Source: Sphingomonas sp. Ag1 (lineage in GTDB: Bacteria; Pseudomonadota; Alphaproteobacteria; Sphingomonadales; Sphingomonadaceae). From it: a stretch of 64,000 bases of DNA. The first letter of the stretch is position 1. Every line of letters starts with the position of its first letter. The position numbers were made by a program, and so were the translations under genes. The notes under the pieces were generated by a model. That model was not told the DNA's origin, made no database searches, and saw nothing but the letters and a program-made list of their open reading frames with translations. Shown piece after piece: positions 36,998-47,178 of the stretch. Where the stretch lies: assembly GCF_000980895.1 (NCBI RefSeq), contig NZ_LAZX01000087.1, forward strand, positions 62,001-126,000, given 5' to 3'.

Positions 36998-37395
36998 CAC
37001 ATGCCGATGCCGTCCATCGGCATCATGTTGGTGTTGAGATGGTACATGATCCACAGCGAGCCGGCGATCACAATAGCGACGATCACCAGGGTGAAGAGCA
37101 TGGTCAGCATCGTCCAGCCACCTTCCGACTGACGGTTCACGTGCAGGAAGAAGACCGTGTGCACGATGATCTGCACGAAGGCGAGCGCCACCACGATCAC
37201 CGCGGTCAACTGCGTCGCCAGCGTGCCGCTCATCACCAGCCAGAACGGAATGGCCGTGAGCACCGCCGACAGGAGGAAGCCGATGACATAGCCGCGGGCG
37301 GAGCCGTGGCCGTGGCCACCATCGGGCGGCGGCCCGTCATGGTGCTGATCATGGGCGTGGGCCGACGCATGCGCCGGGGCGTGGGGCGTGCTCAT
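36997..37395 (-). CDS. cyoD: Cytochrome bo quinol oxidase subunit IV (CyoD)
   Basis: 132 residues. A His-rich N-terminal segment (about residues 5-38, with clusters of H, P and G) precedes three membrane helices (about 40-60, 66-88 and 97-118). [41 protein letters not shown] and [19 protein letters not shown] match CyoD. It aids assembly and stability of the oxidase. The ATG overlaps the cyoC stop (ATGA). The histidine-rich start is longer than in E. coli CyoD and could bind metal, but that is conjecture. Confidence 0.93.
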   Translation of the reverse strand: MSTPHAPAHASAHAHDQHHDGPPPDGGHGHGSARGYVIGFLLSAVLTAIPFWLVMSGTLATQLTAVIVVALAFVQIIVHTVFFLHVNRQSEGGWTMLTMLFTLVIVAIVIAGSLWIMYHLNTNMMPMDGIGM

Positions 37396-38051
37396 CGCAG
37401 AACTCCGAGCAGATAGACGAAGGTGAAGACGCCGATCCAGACGACGTCGAGCAGGTGCCAGAACATGCTGAGGCACATCAGGCGGCGGCGGTTCTCGGGA
37501 ATGAGGCCGCGCTGACCCACCTGGACGATCATCACGAGGATCCAGATGAGGCCGCTGAACACGTGGAGGCCGTGCGTGCCGACGAGCGTGAAGAAGGCCG
37601 ACAGGAAGGCGCTGCGCATCGGCGTCGCGCCTTCATGGATCAGCTCGGCGAACTCGTACAGTTCGATCGCGATGAACGCAGCGCCGAACAGCGCGGTGAT
37701 CGCCAGCCAGAGCTGCGTGCCCTGCTTGTTGCCGCGCTCCATCGCGATCATCGCCATGCCGCAGGTGATCGAGGAGATCAGCAGCATCGCGGTGTTCAGC
37801 GCGACCAGCGACAGATCGAAGATCTGGAAGGGCGCCGGGCCGCCGGCATAGCCGGTGCTGAGCACGCCATAGGTGGCAAACAGGGTCGCAAAGATGAGCG
37901 CGTCGCTCATCAGATAGATCCAGAAGCCCAGCATCGTGCCGCCGGAGCTGTGATCGTGATGATCCGCTTCGGTCTGGTAGAAGACGGGCGGGGCGTCGTC
38001 GGCCCCGGCCATCTGCCGTACATCCTCCACGGTGGGGGAATGGGTGGTCAT
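37392..38051 (-). CDS. cyoC: Cytochrome bo quinol oxidase subunit III (CyoC)
   Basis: 219 residues with five hydrophobic helices. Motifs [65 protein letters not shown] and [21 protein letters not shown] match CyoC/COX3. The conserved Glu in IELYEF is in the proton-related region. It starts at 38051 ([13 protein letters not shown]), 1 base after the cyoB stop, and overlaps cyoD by 4 bases, consistent with a tightly coupled operon. The soluble N-terminus is about 35 residues and His-rich ([10 protein letters not shown]). Confidence 0.95.
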   Translation of the reverse strand: MTTHSPTVEDVRQMAGADDAPPVFYQTEADHHDHSSGGTMLGFWIYLMSDALIFATLFATYGVLSTGYAGGPAPFQIFDLSLVALNTAMLLISSITCGMAMIAMERGNKQGTQLWLAITALFGAAFIAIELYEFAELIHEGATPMRSAFLSAFFTLVGTHGLHVFSGLIWILVMIVQVGQRGLIPENRRRLMCLSMFWHLLDVVWIGVFTFVYLLGVLR

Positions 38052-38052
38052 G

Positions 38053-40041
38053 TCAGGCTCCCGCCAGCGCGTTCTTGCGTTCATTCTCGGCCACTTCCTC
38101 GGCCGGAATGTAATAGTCGCGGTTGTAGTTGAACGTGTGAGCGATGCCGTAGCCGATCATCGCCACGAAGCTCGCGGCAGCCAGCCACCACATGTACCAG
38201 ATCATCGCGAAGCCGAGCACTGCGGCGAGCGCCGACAGGATGACACCGGCCCCCGTGTTACGCGGCATGTGGATGGGCCGGTAACCACTGGTCGGGCGCT
38301 TGAAGCCGCGCACCTTCATGTCGTGCCACGCGTCCAGATCGTGCACCACCGGGGTGAAGGCGAAATTGTACGCCGGCGGGGGCGAGCTGGTCGCCCACTC
38401 CAGGGTACGGCCGTCCCACGGATCGTCGCCGACGCGCAGCTTCTCACGGTTCTTGATGCTGACCGCGATCTGGATGACGAAGGCCGCGATGCCGATCGCG
38501 ATGATCACCACGCCGACGGCAGCGATCATGAACAGCGGCTGGAGCGTCGCGTCGTCGAGGTGACGCAGGCGACGGGTGACGCCCATCAGACCTGCGACGT
38601 ACATCGGCGTCCACGCGATCCAGTAGCCGATCACCCAGCCCCAGAAGTGGATCTTGCCCCAGAACGGATCGAGCTTGAACCCGAAGGCCTTGGGCCACCA
38701 GTAATCGATGCCGGCGAACAGGCCGAACACCACGCCGCCGATGATGACGTTGTGGAAGTGCGCCACGAGGAACAGCGAGTTGTGCAGCACGAAGTCGGCC
38801 GGCGGGATGGCAAGCATCACGCCCGTCATGCCGCCCACCACGAAGGTCAGCATGAAGGCAACGACCCACTGCATCGGCAGCTCGAACCGGATCTGGCCAC
38901 GGTACATGGTGAACAGCCAGTTGAAGATCTTCGCACCAGTCGGGATCGAGATGACCATCGTCGCGATGCCGAAGAAGCTGTTGACGCTGGCGCCCGAGCC
39001 CATGGTGAAGAAGTGGTGCAACCACACCAGGTAGCTCAGGATCGTGATGACGACCGTGGCATAGACCATCGACGAATAGCCGAAGAGCCGCTTGCCGGTG
39101 AAGGTCGAGGTGATTTCCGAATAGATGCCGAACACCGGGAGGATGAGGACGTACACCTCCGGGTGACCCCAGATCCACACCAGGTTCCAATACATCATCG
39201 GGTTGCCGCCGAGATCATTGGTGAAGAAGTTGGTGCCGACGTAGCGGTCGAGCATCAGCATCGCGAAGGCGGCGGTCAGCACGGGGAAGATCGCGACGAC
39301 CAGCACGTTGCTGCACAGCGCCGTCCAGACGAACACCGGCAGCTTCATCATCGTCATGCCGGGCGCGCGCATCTTGATGACGGTCACGACCATGTTGATG
39401 CCCGACAGCGTCGTGCCGACGCCGGCGATCTGTAGCGCCCAGAGATAATAGTCCGGCCCCGGATCAGGGCTGTTCTGCAGATTCGCGACCGGCACATAGT
39501 TCAGCCAGCCGGCGCGGCTGAATTCGCCGACGAACAGCGAGACCATGACCAGCGCCGCACCGGCAGCCGTCAGCCAGAAGCTGAAATTGTTGAGGAACGG
39601 GAAGGCCACGTCGCGCGCGCCGATCTGCAGCGGCATCACATAGTTGATGATGCCGACCACCAGCGGGATCGCGACGAAGAAGATCATGATCGTCCCGTGC
39701 GCGGTGAAGATCTGATCATAATGGTGAGCGTTCAGATAGCCTTCGTTCGCACCGAAGGAGATCGCCTGCTGTGCACGCATCATCACCGCGTCGGCAAAGC
39801 CGCGAAGCAGCATGATGATGCCCAGGATTATGTACATAATCCCGATCTTCTTGTGGTCCACGCTGGTGAACCATTCGTGCCACAGATAGCCCCACAGCTT
39901 GTACTTCGTGATTGCGCCGACGATGCCGAGGCCCAGCACGACGACGACGGCAAAGGTCACGAGCAGGATAGGCTCGTGCACGGGGAAGGATTCGAGACTG
40001 AGGCGACCGAAGATCGTCTTCAGAACGGATTCGTTGAACAT
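38053..40041 (-). CDS. cyoB: Cytochrome bo quinol oxidase subunit I (CyoB)
   Basis: 662 residues, about 15 helices. The haem-copper oxidase core is clear: [16 protein letters not shown] (haem ligand His), [15 protein letters not shown] (CuB ligand with Tyr cross-link region), HHFFTMG (CuB ligands) and [11 protein letters not shown] (haem ligands). It reduces oxygen to water with electrons from ubiquinol and pumps protons. The length and the extra N- and C-terminal helices fit quinol oxidase rather than cytochrome c oxidase. It lies 16 bases after cyoA on the same strand. Confidence 0.98.
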   Translation of the reverse strand: MFNESVLKTIFGRLSLESFPVHEPILLVTFAVVVVLGLGIVGAITKYKLWGYLWHEWFTSVDHKKIGIMYIILGIIMLLRGFADAVMMRAQQAISFGANEGYLNAHHYDQIFTAHGTIMIFFVAIPLVVGIINYVMPLQIGARDVAFPFLNNFSFWLTAAGAALVMVSLFVGEFSRAGWLNYVPVANLQNSPDPGPDYYLWALQIAGVGTTLSGINMVVTVIKMRAPGMTMMKLPVFVWTALCSNVLVVAIFPVLTAAFAMLMLDRYVGTNFFTNDLGGNPMMYWNLVWIWGHPEVYVLILPVFGIYSEITSTFTGKRLFGYSSMVYATVVITILSYLVWLHHFFTMGSGASVNSFFGIATMVISIPTGAKIFNWLFTMYRGQIRFELPMQWVVAFMLTFVVGGMTGVMLAIPPADFVLHNSLFLVAHFHNVIIGGVVFGLFAGIDYWWPKAFGFKLDPFWGKIHFWGWVIGYWIAWTPMYVAGLMGVTRRLRHLDDATLQPLFMIAAVGVVIIAIGIAAFVIQIAVSIKNREKLRVGDDPWDGRTLEWATSSPPPAYNFAFTPVVHDLDAWHDMKVRGFKRPTSGYRPIHMPRNTGAGVILSALAAVLGFAMIWYMWWLAAASFVAMIGYGIAHTFNYNRDYYIPAEEVAENERKNALAGA

Positions 40042-40057
40042 GAGGAGCTCCGGCGGC

Positions 40058-41224
40058 TCAGCCGCGCGCCGCGCCGGTCACGCCGGGCACGGTTGGCAGG
40101 AGAAGGAAGGACATGTCGCGGTTGCGGGACGAGTCGGGCTTGGTCGAACCAGGCGCGCCGGGCTGCGGCGGCTTGCTGAGGTGCGGCGCGGGTTCGATCT
40201 CCTCGCTTTCCTTGAGCAGCGCGCCATCGGGCTTTTCGCGCGGGATCGACGTGCGGCCAGCGGGCGCCCCGACAGGGCGCATCTCGTGCGGCTTGGCACC
40301 GCGCAGCGCCGCGTCGCGCGCCATGATCTCGCTCATGCACGGCGTGCCGGGCGTGACGCAGCGTTCATAGATGCGCTGGAACAGCTGCGGCTGGACCGAG
40401 GAGAAGAACATCGCCGGCACCTGCTCGCTGGGCTTTTCCAGCTTCAGGTAGTTGGCGGTGTCGAGCGAGCCGCCGCGCGCCTTCACCTCATTCACCCAGC
40501 GATCAAAGCCGGCATTGTCCACGCCCAGCAGCTTGAAGCGCATGTAGGAGAAGCCGGCGCCGCTGTAGTTGGCGGACATGCCCTCATAGTCGCCGGGGCG
40601 ATTGAGTACCGCGTGCAGCGTGCTGCGCATCCCCGGCATGGTGTAGACCATCCCCGCCAGCGTCGGCGCGTAGAAGGTGTTCATCATGTTGGTCGACGTC
40701 ATGTCGAACCGCACCTCGCGGTTCACCGGCAGCGCCAGTTCATTGACGGTCGCGATGCCCAGTTCCGGGTAGATGAACAGCCATTTCCAGTCGAGCGAGA
40801 CGACCTGGACCAGCATCGGCCGTTCGTTCTTCGGCTTCGGCTGAGTCGCGGAGATGCGGTTCAGCGGGCGGAACGGATCGAGCAGGTGGGTGCTCGACCA
40901 GGTCAGCGCGCCGAGCGCGATGATGATGAGGAGCGGGGCCGACCAGATCACCAGCTCCAGCGAGGTGCTGTGATCGAAGTGGGGATCGTAGGTCGCGTCC
41001 TTGTTGCCCTTGCGATAGCGCCAGGCGAACACCACCGTCAGGATCATCACCGGGACGATGATGAGCAGCATCAGCCCGACCGAGGCATAGATCAGGTTGC
41101 GCTCCTGAAGCGCGACGTCGCCTGCCGGATCGAGCACGGCGCTTTGGCAACCGGCGACGAACAGCAGGAGCGGAAGCAGGGCCAGGCGGGCGAACCGCGG
41201 GACCGGGGCGGGATGATCGGGCAT
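40058..41224 (-). CDS. cyoA: Cytochrome bo quinol oxidase subunit II (CyoA)
   Basis: 388 residues. A lipoprotein signal with lipobox LLFVAGC (Cys26) is followed by two membrane helices (about 45-67 and 88-110) and a cupredoxin-like periplasmic domain (about 130-290). The CuA ligand motif C-x-E-x-C is absent, as expected for a quinol oxidase. [19 protein letters not shown] and [14 protein letters not shown] match CyoA. A Pro/Arg-rich C-terminal tail of about 70 residues (from [16 protein letters not shown]) is longer than usual. It is the first gene of cyoABCD-surf1-regBA; a palindrome lies 38 bases upstream. Confidence 0.96.
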   Translation of the reverse strand: MPDHPAPVPRFARLALLPLLLFVAGCQSAVLDPAGDVALQERNLIYASVGLMLLIIVPVMILTVVFAWRYRKGNKDATYDPHFDHSTSLELVIWSAPLLIIIALGALTWSSTHLLDPFRPLNRISATQPKPKNERPMLVQVVSLDWKWLFIYPELGIATVNELALPVNREVRFDMTSTNMMNTFYAPTLAGMVYTMPGMRSTLHAVLNRPGDYEGMSANYSGAGFSYMRFKLLGVDNAGFDRWVNEVKARGGSLDTANYLKLEKPSEQVPAMFFSSVQPQLFQRIYERCVTPGTPCMSEIMARDAALRGAKPHEMRPVGAPAGRTSIPREKPDGALLKESEEIEPAPHLSKPPQPGAPGSTKPDSSRNRDMSFLLLPTVPGVTGAARG

Positions 41225-41261
41225 ATCCAGGCGCTCCTAGGCCGAGTCCAGTAGCCGCTAC

Positions 41262-41280
41262 ATTGGACAATTTGTCCAAT
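41262..41280. promoter_or_regulatory. Perfect 19-bp palindrome upstream of cyoA
   Basis: ATTGGACAATTTGTCCAAT is a perfect inverted repeat: 9-bp arms ATTGGACAA and TTGTCCAAT with one central T. It lies 38 bases before cyoA on one side and about 100 bases before the transporter gene on the other. It is probably the binding site of a dimeric regulator controlling one or both genes. The regulator is not encoded nearby. Confidence 0.6.
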
Positions 41281-41380
41281 CCCGTCACTGGCGTCGGTTA
41301 GGCAGAGGAGTGTATTAGTGACCCCCGAGGCGGGCCAATCATTAATCGCACGGCCGAGTGCCGCGGGAGCATGACGGAAA

Positions 41381-42712
41381 ATGACTGCATCGACCAACGC
41401 GCCGGATTCGGCAGCCCTGGAACGAGATGCCCGACTGATCAACGCGCGCCACAAGGATGTCGCGCCCGGCGAGATCGCCATCGGCGTGATCATCGGCCGC
41501 ACCAGCGAGTTCTTCGACTTCTTCGTCTATGCGATCGCGTCGGTGCTGGTGTTCCCGCAGCTGGTGTTCCCGTATGTCGATGCGCTGACCGGCACGCTCT
41601 ATTCCTTCGCGATTTTCGCGCTGGCATTCATCGCGCGGCCGTTCGGTACCTTGCTGTTCATGTGGATCGACCGGGTCCATGGCCGGGGCACGAAGCTGAC
41701 CATCGCGCTGTTCCTGCTGGGCGGGTCGACGATCTCGATCGCGCTGCTGCCCAGCTATGCGCAGGTCGGCACGCTGTCAGCGGTGCTGCTGGCGCTGTTC
41801 CGCATCGGTCAGGGCGTGGCGCTGGGCGGGGCGTGGGACGGTCTGCCGTCGCTGCTGTCGCTGAACGCGCCTGAGGAAAAGCGCGGCTGGTATGCGATGA
41901 TCCCGCAGCTGGGCGCGCCGCTTGGCCTGCTCGTCGCCTCCTGCCTGTTTGCCTATTTCCTCGCGATCCTGTCGCCGGAGGACTTTATCAGCTGGGGCTG
42001 GCGCTACCCGTTCTTCGTGGTGCTGGCGATCAACGTCGTGGCGCTGTTCGCCCGCCTGCGCCTCGTCGCGACGCCCGAGTTCGAGCGCCTGTTCGAAAGC
42101 CGCGAGCTGCAGCCGTCGCCGGCGTTCGCCACCATGTTCCGCGAGCGCCGCACGATCATCCTTGGCGCCTTCGCCCCGCTGGCGAGCTTCGCACTGTTCC
42201 ACCTCGTCACCGTCTTCCCGCTGTCGTGGGTGACGCTGGAAGTGGGCGAGGACCCGGTGCGCTTCCTGGGCATCGAGGCGCTGGGTGCGGTGGTCTGCGT
42301 CCTTGCAATCCTCGCCTCGGGCGTGATTGCCGACCGGGTCGGCCGGCGCGCGGTGCTGGGCGTCTCGGCCGCGCTGATCGCGGTGTACAGCGGCTTCGCC
42401 CCGCGCCTGCTCGATGGCGGTCAGGTGGGCGAGACGATCTACATGATCGGCGGCTTCGCGCTGCTCGGCCTGGCGTTCGGCCAGTCGTCGGGCGCGGTGA
42501 ACAGCAACTTCCCGCCCGAATCGCGTTACACGGGCGCGGCGATCGTCGCCAATGCGGCCTGGGTGATCGGCGCCGGCTTCGCGCCGCTGGTGGCGCTGTT
42601 CCTCGCCAGCCGCTTCGGCCTGTGGTCGGTGGGCCTGTACCTGCTGTCGGGCGCGATCTGCACGCTGGGGGCGCTGGCGATCAACAAGGACTTCGCCCGC
42701 CGGGCGGCCTAA
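41381..42712 (+). CDS. Major facilitator superfamily transporter (MHS/ShiA-ProP-like)
   Basis: 443 residues and about 12 membrane helices. The N-terminal IGVIIGRTSEFFDFFVYAIASVLVFPQLVFP and ALAFIARPFGTLLFMWIDRVHGRGTKL match the metabolite:H+ symporter group (conserved RPxG and D-R-x-G-R-x-x). The second half repeats VIADRVGRRAVLGV. Substrates in this group include organic acids, shikimate and compatible solutes; none can be assigned here. It is divergent from cyoA by about 155 bases. The short N-terminal extension up to about residue 30 has an acidic/basic mix. A strong terminator follows. Confidence 0.87.
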   Translation: MTASTNAPDSAALERDARLINARHKDVAPGEIAIGVIIGRTSEFFDFFVYAIASVLVFPQLVFPYVDALTGTLYSFAIFALAFIARPFGTLLFMWIDRVHGRGTKLTIALFLLGGSTISIALLPSYAQVGTLSAVLLALFRIGQGVALGGAWDGLPSLLSLNAPEEKRGWYAMIPQLGAPLGLLVASCLFAYFLAILSPEDFISWGWRYPFFVVLAINVVALFARLRLVATPEFERLFESRELQPSPAFATMFRERRTIILGAFAPLASFALFHLVTVFPLSWVTLEVGEDPVRFLGIEALGAVVCVLAILASGVIADRVGRRAVLGVSAALIAVYSGFAPRLLDGGQVGETIYMIGGFALLGLAFGQSSGAVNSNFPPESRYTGAAIVANAAWVIGAGFAPLVALFLASRFGLWSVGLYLLSGAICTLGALAINKDFARRAA

Positions 42713-42743
42713 TCGCGGCGCTTACCCGCACCCTGATGCACGA

Positions 42744-42778
42744 ACGGGCGCCGACGATGTCGGCGCCCGTTTTCGTTT
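42744..42778 (+). terminator. Rho-independent terminator of the MFS transporter gene
   Basis: The arms ACGGGCGCCGAC (42744-42755) and GTCGGCGCCCGT (42759-42770) enclose a 3-base loop and are followed by a T-rich run (TTTCGTTT). It serves the plus-strand gene; the opposite strand lacks a T-tract. Confidence 0.85.
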
Positions 42779-42824
42779 GGCTTGGGGCTGGCGGGTTTGC
42801 GCCTGTCCCAGGAGAGGGGCGCGG

Positions 42825-43757
42825 TCAGTCCTTGTCCATCCGGGCGCCGACGTGCCGCTCGCCCCGCTTGCGGGCGAGTTCCTCCTGCCGGTGACGCTCC
42901 GCGAGGCGGGCGCGCTTGTCGTCGTCGAGGTCGGCGTGACACGCGGGGCAGCTGATGCCCTCCTCGTATAGCGGCGACTGGCGCTCCTCGGGGCTGACCG
43001 GGCGGCGGCAGGCGCGGCACAGCACGTGCGTGCCAGGGGCCAGGTCGGGCGTCACGGCGACACGCTCGTCAAAGACGAAGCATTCGCCCTGCCACGAGAC
43101 TTGGTCCGCCGGCATCTTTTCCAGATAGTTCAGGATGCCGCCTTGGAGGTGATAGACCTCCTCGATCCCCTCCGCCTTCAGGAAGGCCGTGGATTTCTCG
43201 CAGCGGATGCCGCCGGTGCAGAACATCGCCACCTTCTTCTTGCCCGCGGTCAGCTGGTCGCGATTGACGCGGAACCAGGCCGGGAAGTCGCGGAAGCTGC
43301 GTGTCTCGGGGTTGATCGCACCGGGGAAGGTGCCGATCGCGACTTCGTAATCGTTGCGCGTATCGATCACGACCGTGTCCGACCGGGTGATCAGGGCGTC
43401 CCACTCCTCGGGCGCGACATAGGTGCCGACGTCGGTGAGCGGATCGAGATCCGGCTGCCCCATGGTGACGATCTCACGCTTCAGGCGCACCTTCAGCCGA
43501 TGGAAGGGCTCGGTTGGCGCCCAGGCGTATTTGACGGCGAGGTCGGCACAGCCAGGCAGGGTGCGCAGGTGCGCTACCACGGCGTCGATAGCCGCGGGCG
43601 AGCCCGCGATCGTCCCGTTGATCCCCTCATGCGCCAGCAGCAGCGTTCCCTGCACGCCGTTCGCGCGGCAGCACGCCTCAATGTCATCGCGCAAGGCAGC
43701 GGGATCGTCGAAGCGGGCAAATTGATACAGCGCGGCGGTGCGGAAGGGCAGGGTCAT
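42825..43757 (-). CDS. trhO: tRNA uridine(34) hydroxylase TrhO (YceA, rhodanese domain)
   Basis: 310 residues. The N-terminal UPF0176-like domain has GTLLLAHEGINGTIAGSPAAI. The rhodanese domain has VVIDTRNDYEVAIGTFPGAINPETRSF and the active Cys in MFCTGGIRCEKSTAFL. A C-terminal zinc-type segment follows: CRACRRPVSPEERQSP ... CPACHADL. TrhO makes 5-hydroxyuridine at the wobble position of tRNAs. I start at 43757 (MTLPFRTAALYQFARF); a longer option adds ten unsupported residues. It is separated from the tRNA-Leu gene by only about 65 bases. Confidence 0.95.
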   Translation of the reverse strand: MTLPFRTAALYQFARFDDPAALRDDIEACCRANGVQGTLLLAHEGINGTIAGSPAAIDAVVAHLRTLPGCADLAVKYAWAPTEPFHRLKVRLKREIVTMGQPDLDPLTDVGTYVAPEEWDALITRSDTVVIDTRNDYEVAIGTFPGAINPETRSFRDFPAWFRVNRDQLTAGKKKVAMFCTGGIRCEKSTAFLKAEGIEEVYHLQGGILNYLEKMPADQVSWQGECFVFDERVAVTPDLAPGTHVLCRACRRPVSPEERQSPLYEEGISCPACHADLDDDKRARLAERHRQEELARKRGERHVGARMDKD

Positions 43758-43822
43758 GATCAGCCGGCAGGAGTAGCGGCGGGGCACTCAAGAGAGTGTT
43801 TCGTAACCCCGCCGATAATCAA

Positions 43823-43909
43823 TGGTGCGGTCGAGAAGACTCGAACTTCCACGTCCTTTCGGACACAACGACCTCAACGTTGCGCGTCTACCAGTTCCGC
43901 CACGACCGC
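43823..43909 (-). tRNA. tRNA-Leu (anticodon GAG)
   Basis: Read on the minus strand, the acceptor strands GCGGTCG (43909-43903) and CGACCGC pair, with A as discriminator and CCA encoded (43823-43825). The D region is TGGCGGAACTGGTAGACGC. The anticodon stem CAACG/CGTTG frames the loop TTGAGGT, so the anticodon is GAG. A variable arm (TGTCCGAAAGGACG) gives the class II length of 87 bases. The T arm is GTTCGAGTC. It reads leucine CUC/CUU codons. Confidence 0.96.
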
Positions 43910-44015
43910 ACGTGATGTCCACCGGGCTGGCCCGGCGGCTGGCAGGAGCGGGCCACTAGCAAGGCTTGTTGGGGCTGGCAATGGGTCCGAAGGCCCAAAT
44001 CGTAAGTTTGTGCGG

Positions 44016-44063
44016 AAAAATGATACGCCGCGATCCGCAGGCCCTGGGGCCGTGGATCGCGGC
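44016..44063 (-). terminator. Rho-independent terminator after the zinc-ribbon gene
   Basis: The arms GCCGCGATCC (44027-44036) and GGATCGCGGC (44054-44063) are perfect, with an internal GGCCC...GGGCC pairing. On the minus strand the hairpin is followed by GTATCATTTTT, giving a T-tract. It lies just beyond the stop codon at 44071. Confidence 0.85.
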
Positions 44064-44070
44064 CCGGCAA

Positions 44071-44898
44071 TCAGCTGTCGCCTTCGCCGACGAAGCTGAG
44101 TTCCAGCTTCTTGGAGCTGGCCGGCACGTCGAGCTTGGCCGAGTTGAAATCGATCGCGCTCTTGGGCGCCAGCGTGCGCTGCTGCGGGATGATCGTCCAG
44201 GTGTAGACGATCCGGTTCTGGTCATCACGCAGGTCGGCGCGAATGTCGGGAACGCGCTGCCGCTCATTCGACGGGTTCAGCACCTTGCCGCTGACCGCGA
44301 ACAATTCGCTGCCGTTGCTGATCTCCCGCCGCTCGATCGGATTGTCGATCAGCCGCAGCGGCGTTTCCTCCGGCCCGAAATTGAGCCCGAGCTGAGAGGC
44401 GAGGCCCGGCGCGCTGGTCCACAGGATGGCTCCGACCGCGACCAGCATCAGCAGCGCAGCGAGCACCGCCGCAATGGTCCAGCGGCGCGCCGGGTTGATC
44501 CGCGGGCGGCTGCCGGGAGGCGGGACGGCGCCGTTGGCTGCCGGCGGCGACACGGCCGCGGCGAGCGCGGATGCAAAGGAAGTCGGCGCAGCGGTGGCAG
44601 GCGGCGAAGCGACTGCAGGGGGGGCAGCAACTGCAGGGGGCGTGTTGTTGGACGTCGCCGAAGAGGGGGTGGCTGGCGCCTCCGTTGCCCGCTGCGCGGG
44701 CGGTGGATCGGATGCTGGTGCGTCGGCAGCGACGGTCGCCATCTGCGGGCCGGCGGCAAGCGCCTCGATCGCACGCGCGTCAGGCGCCTGGTGCCAGCTG
44801 TGGCGGCAATTGGCGCAGCGCACCGTGCGACCCTCCGGGCCGATCGATGTGTCGGGCACCAGATACCGGGTGCGGCATTCGGGACATTCGAGGATCAT
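44071..44898 (-). CDS. MJ0042-type zinc-ribbon protein with one membrane helix
   Basis: 275 residues. The N-terminal zinc ribbon has [31 protein letters not shown] (two CxxC). A long Pro/Ala-rich low-complexity linker spans about 45-135. A single hydrophobic helix (about 142-165, [20 protein letters not shown]) is followed by a periplasmic-type beta domain, as in DUF3426/zinc-ribbon proteins ([26 protein letters not shown]). Its function is unknown. It is divergent from ftsE; the same arrangement is, from memory, common in sphingomonads. It ends with a strong terminator. Confidence 0.82.
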   Translation of the reverse strand: MILECPECRTRYLVPDTSIGPEGRTVRCANCRHSWHQAPDARAIEALAAGPQMATVAADAPASDPPPAQRATEAPATPSSATSNNTPPAVAAPPAVASPPATAAPTSFASALAAAVSPPAANGAVPPPGSRPRINPARRWTIAAVLAALLMLVAVGAILWTSAPGLASQLGLNFGPEETPLRLIDNPIERREISNGSELFAVSGKVLNPSNERQRVPDIRADLRDDQNRIVYTWTIIPQQRTLAPKSAIDFNSAKLDVPASSKKLELSFVGEGDS

Positions 44899-44964
44899 CG
44901 CGCGTCGTTACCGGCGTAGGACAGAAGGGCTGAAGCCATCGCGAATCTAAACACGCCCTGCGCC

Positions 44965-44978
44965 CCGCTTGCAAGCGG
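44965..44978. promoter_or_regulatory. 14-bp perfect palindrome between the zinc-ribbon gene and ftsE
   Basis: CCGCTTGCAAGCGG is self-complementary over 14 bases, about 65 bases before the zinc-ribbon gene and 75 before ftsE. It might be a regulator site; palindromes of this length can also arise in GC-rich sequence. Confidence 0.3.
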
Positions 44979-45053
44979 AGGTTGAAGCGGAAGGCTGCAT
45001 CGTGCGATGGCGCGTGCAAGACATCGGTGGTTCAAGGGACAAGCAGCGCCGCA

Positions 45054-45757
<704 letters not shown>

Positions 45758-45761
<4 letters not shown>

Positions 45762-46642
45762 GCGGGGGCGGCGAGCGGACCCGGCGCGTCCTGGACGAGG
45801 CGCGCGGGGTACGGGCGATGGTGTGGATCATCGCCATCATGCTGTTCCTGACGGTGCTGGGCGCGGCGCTGGGGCTGGCCACGCGCAATGCCGCGAGCGG
45901 GCTGGAGAGCCAGCTCGCCGGGCGCGCGACGGTGCAGATCGTGACCGGCGACCCGGCGCGTCGCCAGGCGGAGGCGGACCGGGTCCTGGGCGCGCTTCGC
46001 CGGCTGGACGACGTGCGCGCGGCGACGCCGGTGGACCGCGGCGAACTGGCCGCGTTGCTGCGCCCGTGGCTGGGGGATGCGGGTGCCGACCCCGACCTGC
46101 CGGTGCCGACGATGATCGACCTGGAATTGGCAGACGGTGAGCCTGCCGCGCTCGCCCGCGTGCGTGCGGCGGTGACGAAGATCGCGCCGGCGGCGCGGGT
46201 CGATACGCATGAGGCGTGGATGACCCCGGTGGCGGATTTCCTGGACCTGATCGTGCTGATTGCGGCGGTGCTGGTGATCCTTCTAGCCGGGGCGACCGCT
46301 GCGGTGGTGGTGCTCGCGGCGCGTGCGGGGCTGGAGGCGCATCGCCAGACGATCGAGATCATGCACATGCTGGGATCGACCGATGTGCAGGTCGCGCGGC
46401 TGTTCCAGCGGCGGATCGCGCGTGATGCGGCGATTGGCGCGGTGATCGGCGGGGTGGCGGCGCTCGCGATGCTGCTGCTGATCAGCGCGCAGGCCGCGGG
46501 GCTTGGGTCCGAGCTGCTGGGGCAGGCGACACTGGGGCCGCTGGGCTGGGCGACGCTGGCGCTGCTGCCGGTCGCCTTTGTCCTGCTGGCGGCGCTGGCG
46601 GCGCGGCTGGCGATCACCCGCACGCTGGAGCGCGTCCTGTGA
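45758..46642 (+). CDS. ftsX: Cell division protein FtsX
   Basis: 294 residues. A short cytoplasmic N-terminus is followed by a membrane helix (about 24-46), an extracytoplasmic domain (about 50-165) and three further helices (about 170-195, 225-248 and 260-285). HMLGSTDVQVARLFQRRIARDAAIGAVIGGVAAL is the FtsX permease signature around the cytoplasmic loop. It works with FtsE to activate cell-wall amidases via EnvC-like partners. It overlaps ftsE and the next gene by 4 bases each. Confidence 0.9.
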
Positions 46643-47178
46643 TTTCGCGGTTCGTCGGATTGCTGGCGGTGGCCTGGGCGCTGGGCTTCGCGGTGTTCAT
46701 GCTGAGGCTGGCCGAGCCGGCCGAGCCCTCGTTGACCACCGACGCCATCGTCGTGCCGACCGGCGGGCCGGGGCGTATCCCCCGCGGGCTGCAGATGATC
46801 GACGAGGGGCGCGCGAAGCGGATGCTGGTGACGGGGGTCGCCACCGGGCTGCGCAAGGCGGACCTGATCGCCGCCAACGGGCATGAGCGGGCGATCGCCT
46901 GCTGCGTCGACCTGGGCCGGGAGGCGGTGGACACCAGGTCCAATGCCGAGGAGACGGCGCGCTGGATGCGGGAGCATGGCTATAAGTCGGTGCGGCTGGT
47001 GACATCGGACTGGCATATGGCGCGCGCCCGGATGGAGCTGGGTGCGGCGCTGGACGGCGACGTCACGATCCATCGCGACGGCGTGCGTGCCGAACAGCCG
47101 CTGGGCCGGCTGGTCAACGAATACAACAAGCTGATCCTGCGGCGGATCGCCTTGTGGGCAGGAATCGACGGAATATGA
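46639..47178 (+). CDS. YdcF/SanA-type DUF218 protein
   Basis: 179 residues. An N-terminal hydrophobic helix (about 5-22) anchors a DUF218 domain: TTDAIVVPTGGPGRIPRGLQMIDEGRAKRMLVTGV, then VDTRSNAEETARWMREHGYKSVRLVTSDWHMARARMEL, with the family's D-A-I-V-V and S-D-x-H-M-x-R motifs. Members are linked to cell envelope permeability and polysaccharide biosynthesis, with no firm reaction. The GTG start overlaps ftsX by 4 bases. The gene is followed by plsC with another 4-base overlap. Confidence 0.82.
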   Translation: MISRFVGLLAVAWALGFAVFMLRLAEPAEPSLTTDAIVVPTGGPGRIPRGLQMIDEGRAKRMLVTGVATGLRKADLIAANGHERAIACCVDLGREAVDTRSNAEETARWMREHGYKSVRLVTSDWHMARARMELGAALDGDVTIHRDGVRAEQPLGRLVNEYNKLILRRIALWAGIDGI

